Shown: positions 62,195 through 64,000 of the stretch, piece after piece
Position numbering within the stretch: the first letter of the stretch is position 1
Layout: every line of letters begins with the position of its first letter
NCBI RefSeq assembly: GCF_030063195.1
Contig: NZ_JASISS010000004.1
Location: 62,001 to 126,000, forward strand
Direction: 5' to 3'
Origin: Cryobacterium sp. PH31-AA6
GTDB taxonomy: Bacteria; Actinomycetota; Actinomycetes; Actinomycetales; Microbacteriaceae
DNA length: 64,000 nucleotides
Notes under the pieces: generated by a model
Databases searched by the model: none
The model's input: the letters and a program-made list of their open reading frames with translations, nothing else
Told to the model about the DNA's origin: nothing
Made by a program: the position numbers and the translations under genes

Positions 62195-62793
62195 GGCGTT
62201 ACTCCTTTGGTCTGTGCCGCGCACTCGTAGGTGGGGGCGGCAGGGTCGAATGTTGTGGTGCGGGCGCAGGTGTAGTCGCGGCCTGCCGGGTCGGCATAGG
62301 TCCAGGACCACGGCGGCTCTCCTGCGGCTCCGGTCGGGCCAGTCGGACCTGGTACGGCGGAATCTGCGCCAGCCGCGCCCGCGGGCCCCGGGATCGTGGA
62401 ATTCTCCCCATTCAGCCCCGAGGTGCCGGAGATCCCCGCCAAGCCTGCAGCACCGGGGAGACCATCGACACCCTTGATGCCGTCAGCGCCCGTCGCGCCC
62501 GTGTCACCGGTGAACCCTCGCGGGCCCTGATCACCGGACGGGCCAATGTCGCCGGCCACGACCTCGGCAGGTTTCTCCGCAGCAGGCTTGATGCCCGAAG
62601 CAATCAGTTGCTCATACAGCGAGTCGGCGTTCACCGTCGACGCCCGGATATCTTCGCGCGCGAGGGTCAGGTCATGCCGTAGATCGTTGTTGACGGTCCC
62701 GAGGTAGATGGCCCCGGAGGTGAGGATGGTGACGGCGAGGATGACCACTAGTGCTGTGGCCGCCTGCCAGATACGTGTGTTGCGGAAAACCAT
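62191..62793 (-). CDS. Membrane-anchored collagen-like phage protein
   Basis: 200 aa: a signal-anchor helix at residues 9-32, a short coiled segment, then about 24 G-x-y triplets (GPSGDQGPRGFTGDTGATG and onward) forming a collagen-like stalk, and a tail with two Cys (DYTCARTT, TYECAAQ). Collagen-like repeats are common in phage tail fibres. ATG 62793 shares a base with the preceding stop. The G-x-y count may vary by slippage. Confidence 0.72.
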   Translation of the reverse strand: MVFRNTRIWQAATALVVILAVTILTSGAIYLGTVNNDLRHDLTLAREDIRASTVNADSLYEQLIASGIKPAAEKPAEVVAGDIGPSGDQGPRGFTGDTGATGADGIKGVDGLPGAAGLAGISGTSGLNGENSTIPGPAGAAGADSAVPGPTGPTGAAGEPPWSWTYADPAGRDYTCARTTTFDPAAPTYECAAQTKGVTP

Positions 62794-63056
62794 CAGGCTC
62801 CTCGAATGCTGAATAGGATGATGCCGGTTACAACGGTGCCGACCATGCCCAGGAAGCTCAGGCCGATCGCGAACCATTGCTGTGCTTTCGCTTTGCGTTG
62901 CTCGTCCCGGTCTGCTTCGAGCTTGGTGATGCGGTCTGTTGCTGCGGAGTGCTGGGACTGCGAGACCATCCCGCGGGCTACCCCGTCGAATGAATCCTTG
63001 AGGTCGCGGATGCTGCGCAGCAGCTCCCATCCGTTCGGTTCGGGCTCCGTGGTCAC
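62793..63056 (-). CDS. Small phage membrane protein (87 aa), haemolysin XhlA/holin-like
   Basis: A helical N-terminal half with a coil (DRITKLEADRDEQRKAKAQQ) and one C-terminal membrane helix (WFAIGLSFLGMVGTVVTGII). This coil-then-helix design matches XhlA-type lysis proteins. GTG 63056 overlaps the stop of a tiny upstream gene (GTGA). Confidence 0.6.
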   Translation of the reverse strand: MTTEPEPNGWELLRSIRDLKDSFDGVARGMVSQSQHSAATDRITKLEADRDEQRKAKAQQWFAIGLSFLGMVGTVVTGIILFSIRGA

Positions 63057-63133
63057 CGCGCCTCCTCGCAGGTGCAGTAATCGCAGGAGTGGCCGTGCGG
63101 GCAGGTCGAATGCGGGTTGTGGCGACAGGCCAT
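63053..63133 (-). CDS. Tiny Cys/His-rich phage peptide (26 aa)
   Basis: ATG 63133 is preceded by GAGGGGGAA. The product has five Cys and four His within 26 residues (CRHNPHSTCPHGHSCDYC), looking like a one-metal zinc knuckle. Its stop overlaps the next gene start (GTGA), the same coupling used through this operon, which is the main argument that it is real. Confidence 0.6.
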   Translation of the reverse strand: MACRHNPHSTCPHGHSCDYCTCEEAR

Positions 63134-63202
63134 TGGTTCCCCCTCAGGTGTTTTAATTTCGGGTAGTTCGGAGTAACGTGTGTCTTCTAATCAGGGGGAA
63201 GC

Positions 63203-63673
63203 ATGATCAAGCGCACAGCGGTAATCAGTTCAGTCGTAGGGGTCGCACTCGTCGGCCTCGTATCCGTGGGCACGGCGTTCGCGTCGACCGCACCGGCACC
63301 CGAGCCGACACCGACCTCGAGCGTGTACGTCAACGGGCTTGCAACCGAGGATGAGGCTGCCGCAGCCGCCGAACTTCAGGCTCAGGCCGACGCCCAAGCG
63401 GCCGCCGACGCAGCAGCCGCAGAAGCCGCCGCCGTAGCCGCTCAGGCCGCAGCAGACGCCGCCGCAGCACAAGCAGCAGCAGACGCACAAGCGGCGCAGG
63501 AACAGGCCGCAGCCGAAGCCGTAGCACCTGCCCCCGCACCCGAACCCGAAGGTGCCGCCGCCCCATGGGTCCCCTCCGCCGACACGAACAATGCCAATGG
63601 CGGGGACTGGGACCTGTCAGCCTGCCCCAATGGGGCATCTACCGGAGCCGACGGCCAGCCCCACTGCGACTAA
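63203..63673 (+). CDS. Secreted Ala-rich repeat protein
   Basis: 156 aa with a cleavable signal peptide (about residues 1-28, ending TAFASTA), a Pro-rich hinge and a long Ala/Gln/Glu/Asp helix-like repeat (residues 50-110), then a Cys-bracketed tail (DLSACPNG to PHCD). It is the only plus-strand gene of the phage block, with its own GGGGGAAG ribosome site; it may be a morphon carried by the prophage that is expressed in lysogeny. The stop overlaps the S74-type gene of the other strand. Confidence 0.7.
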   Translation: MIKRTAVISSVVGVALVGLVSVGTAFASTAPAPEPTPTSSVYVNGLATEDEAAAAAELQAQADAQAAADAAAAEAAAVAAQAAADAAAAQAAADAQAAQEQAAAEAVAPAPAPEPEGAAAPWVPSADTNNANGGDWDLSACPNGASTGADGQPHCD

Positions 63674-64000
63674 CCCCCCAGGTTAGTAACGCGAGTCTCG
63701 AGCGCCTGAATGTGGGCTCGGGACTCGCTCACGTATTGCTGGAATGCCGACTGCATCCCCGCGATCATGAACTCGTAATGGATGCCAGCGGGGAATGTCC
63801 CGACCCTGCCCTCAACCTCATCGTGCACAACGAATTCGGGGAAGTGGGTATTGACCCACTCCGCGATGAACCCAACGCGGGGTGTTTGTGTTTCGTCGTC
63901 GTTGTAGTAGAAGAACTGTGGCTCAATTTCCAGCCAGTCCTCAAGGTTGGCCGTGTAGGCGCCCGTTACCGTCTTGACATTCAGGGAGGACGGGACATAC
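63670..64000 (-). CDS. Phage tail protein with S74-type intramolecular chaperone end (5' partial)
   Basis: The minus strand is open from the window edge to a TAG at 63,670-63,672. The readable C-terminus has YYNDDETQTPRVGFIAEWV, then FPEFVVHDEVEGRVGTF, and a final helix QQYVSESRAHIQALETRV. The GFIAEWV plus closing coiled helix pattern is that of Peptidase_S74/intramolecular chaperone domains, which fold phage tail fibres and then cut themselves off. The protein start lies beyond the window. Confidence 0.7.
   Translation of the reverse strand, partial: YVPSSLNVKTVTGAYTANLEDWLEIEPQFFYYNDDETQTPRVGFIAEWVNTHFPEFVVHDEVEGRVGTFPAGIHYEFMIAGMQSAFQQYVSESRAHIQALETRVTNLGG

Overview
The window reads as chromosome of a high-GC Gram-positive actinobacterium, most likely of the family Microbacteriaceae. 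The reasons are strong G/C at third codon positions, many GTG starts, a DUF3039 gene, a Tad pilus operon of actinobacterial type, and a wall glycopolymer locus made with CDP-glycerol and ABC-export enzymes. This placement is inference from gene content; no 16S rRNA lies in the window.

Positions 1-26.8 kb are ordinary chromosome. In order they hold: a membrane-anchored HtrA-type protease (5' end missing); a wall-polymer (teichoic-acid-like) block of two GT2 glycosyltransferases, a CDP-alcohol phosphatidyltransferase, a CDP-glycerol glycerophosphotransferase homologue, an ABC-2 exporter and a LicC-like cytidylyltransferase; an ABC transporter whose ATPase carries a long low-complexity N-terminus; DUF3039, nicotinate phosphoribosyltransferase and a stand-alone KAS II enzyme; a tightly packed murI-rph-rdgB run; a CDF metal exporter; two DedA proteins; tRNA-Leu(UAG); a LysR regulator divergent from an MHS-family transporter and a 3-hydroxybutyrate dehydrogenase; and tadA-tadB-tadC. 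The next Tad gene stops making sense after about 18 codons (near 26,906), which marks the left edge of acquired DNA.

Positions 26.9-53.0 kb form an accessory, defence-rich island. It contains an AAA_13-type ATPase with a GIY-YIG protein; a frameshifted HEAT-like gene; a HAD_SAK-like phosphatase; a large unrecognised winged-helix protein; a 1206-residue Avs/bNLR-like protein (nuclease, NACHT, helical repeats, RanBP2-type zinc finger); a TIR + caspase + RyR-like operon that matches type IV Thoeris with an added gene; a four-gene coupled operon (MmeI-like methyltransferase, DEAH helicase, GIY-YIG protein, NucS-like nuclease with an EVE-like domain); two tiny coupled genes; a Fic remnant behind repeated TGATAAAGTTATCA palindromes; a ParD/MbcA-like fusion; and an IS4-family element (23-bp inverted repeats, 5-bp duplication CTTAG) inside a broken XRE gene.

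Positions 53.0-59.1 kb hold a Tn554/RIT-like recombination module: three large tyrosine recombinases and a small TnpC-like protein in one overlapping operon. It has a near-perfect 48-bp palindrome at one end and 17-bp direct repeats at the other. From 59.56 kb onward there is a tRNA-Lys(CUU) 3' fragment, probably an attachment-site copy, followed by the tail-end module of a prophage on the minus strand: S74-type tail protein (partial), a tiny Cys/His peptide, small membrane proteins, a collagen-like protein, a holin-like protein and a beta-helix tail spike.

The strongest leads for new biology are the RyR-like gene coupled to the TIR-caspase pair, the MTase-helicase-GIY-YIG-NucS/EVE operon, and the AAA_13/GIY-YIG pair.
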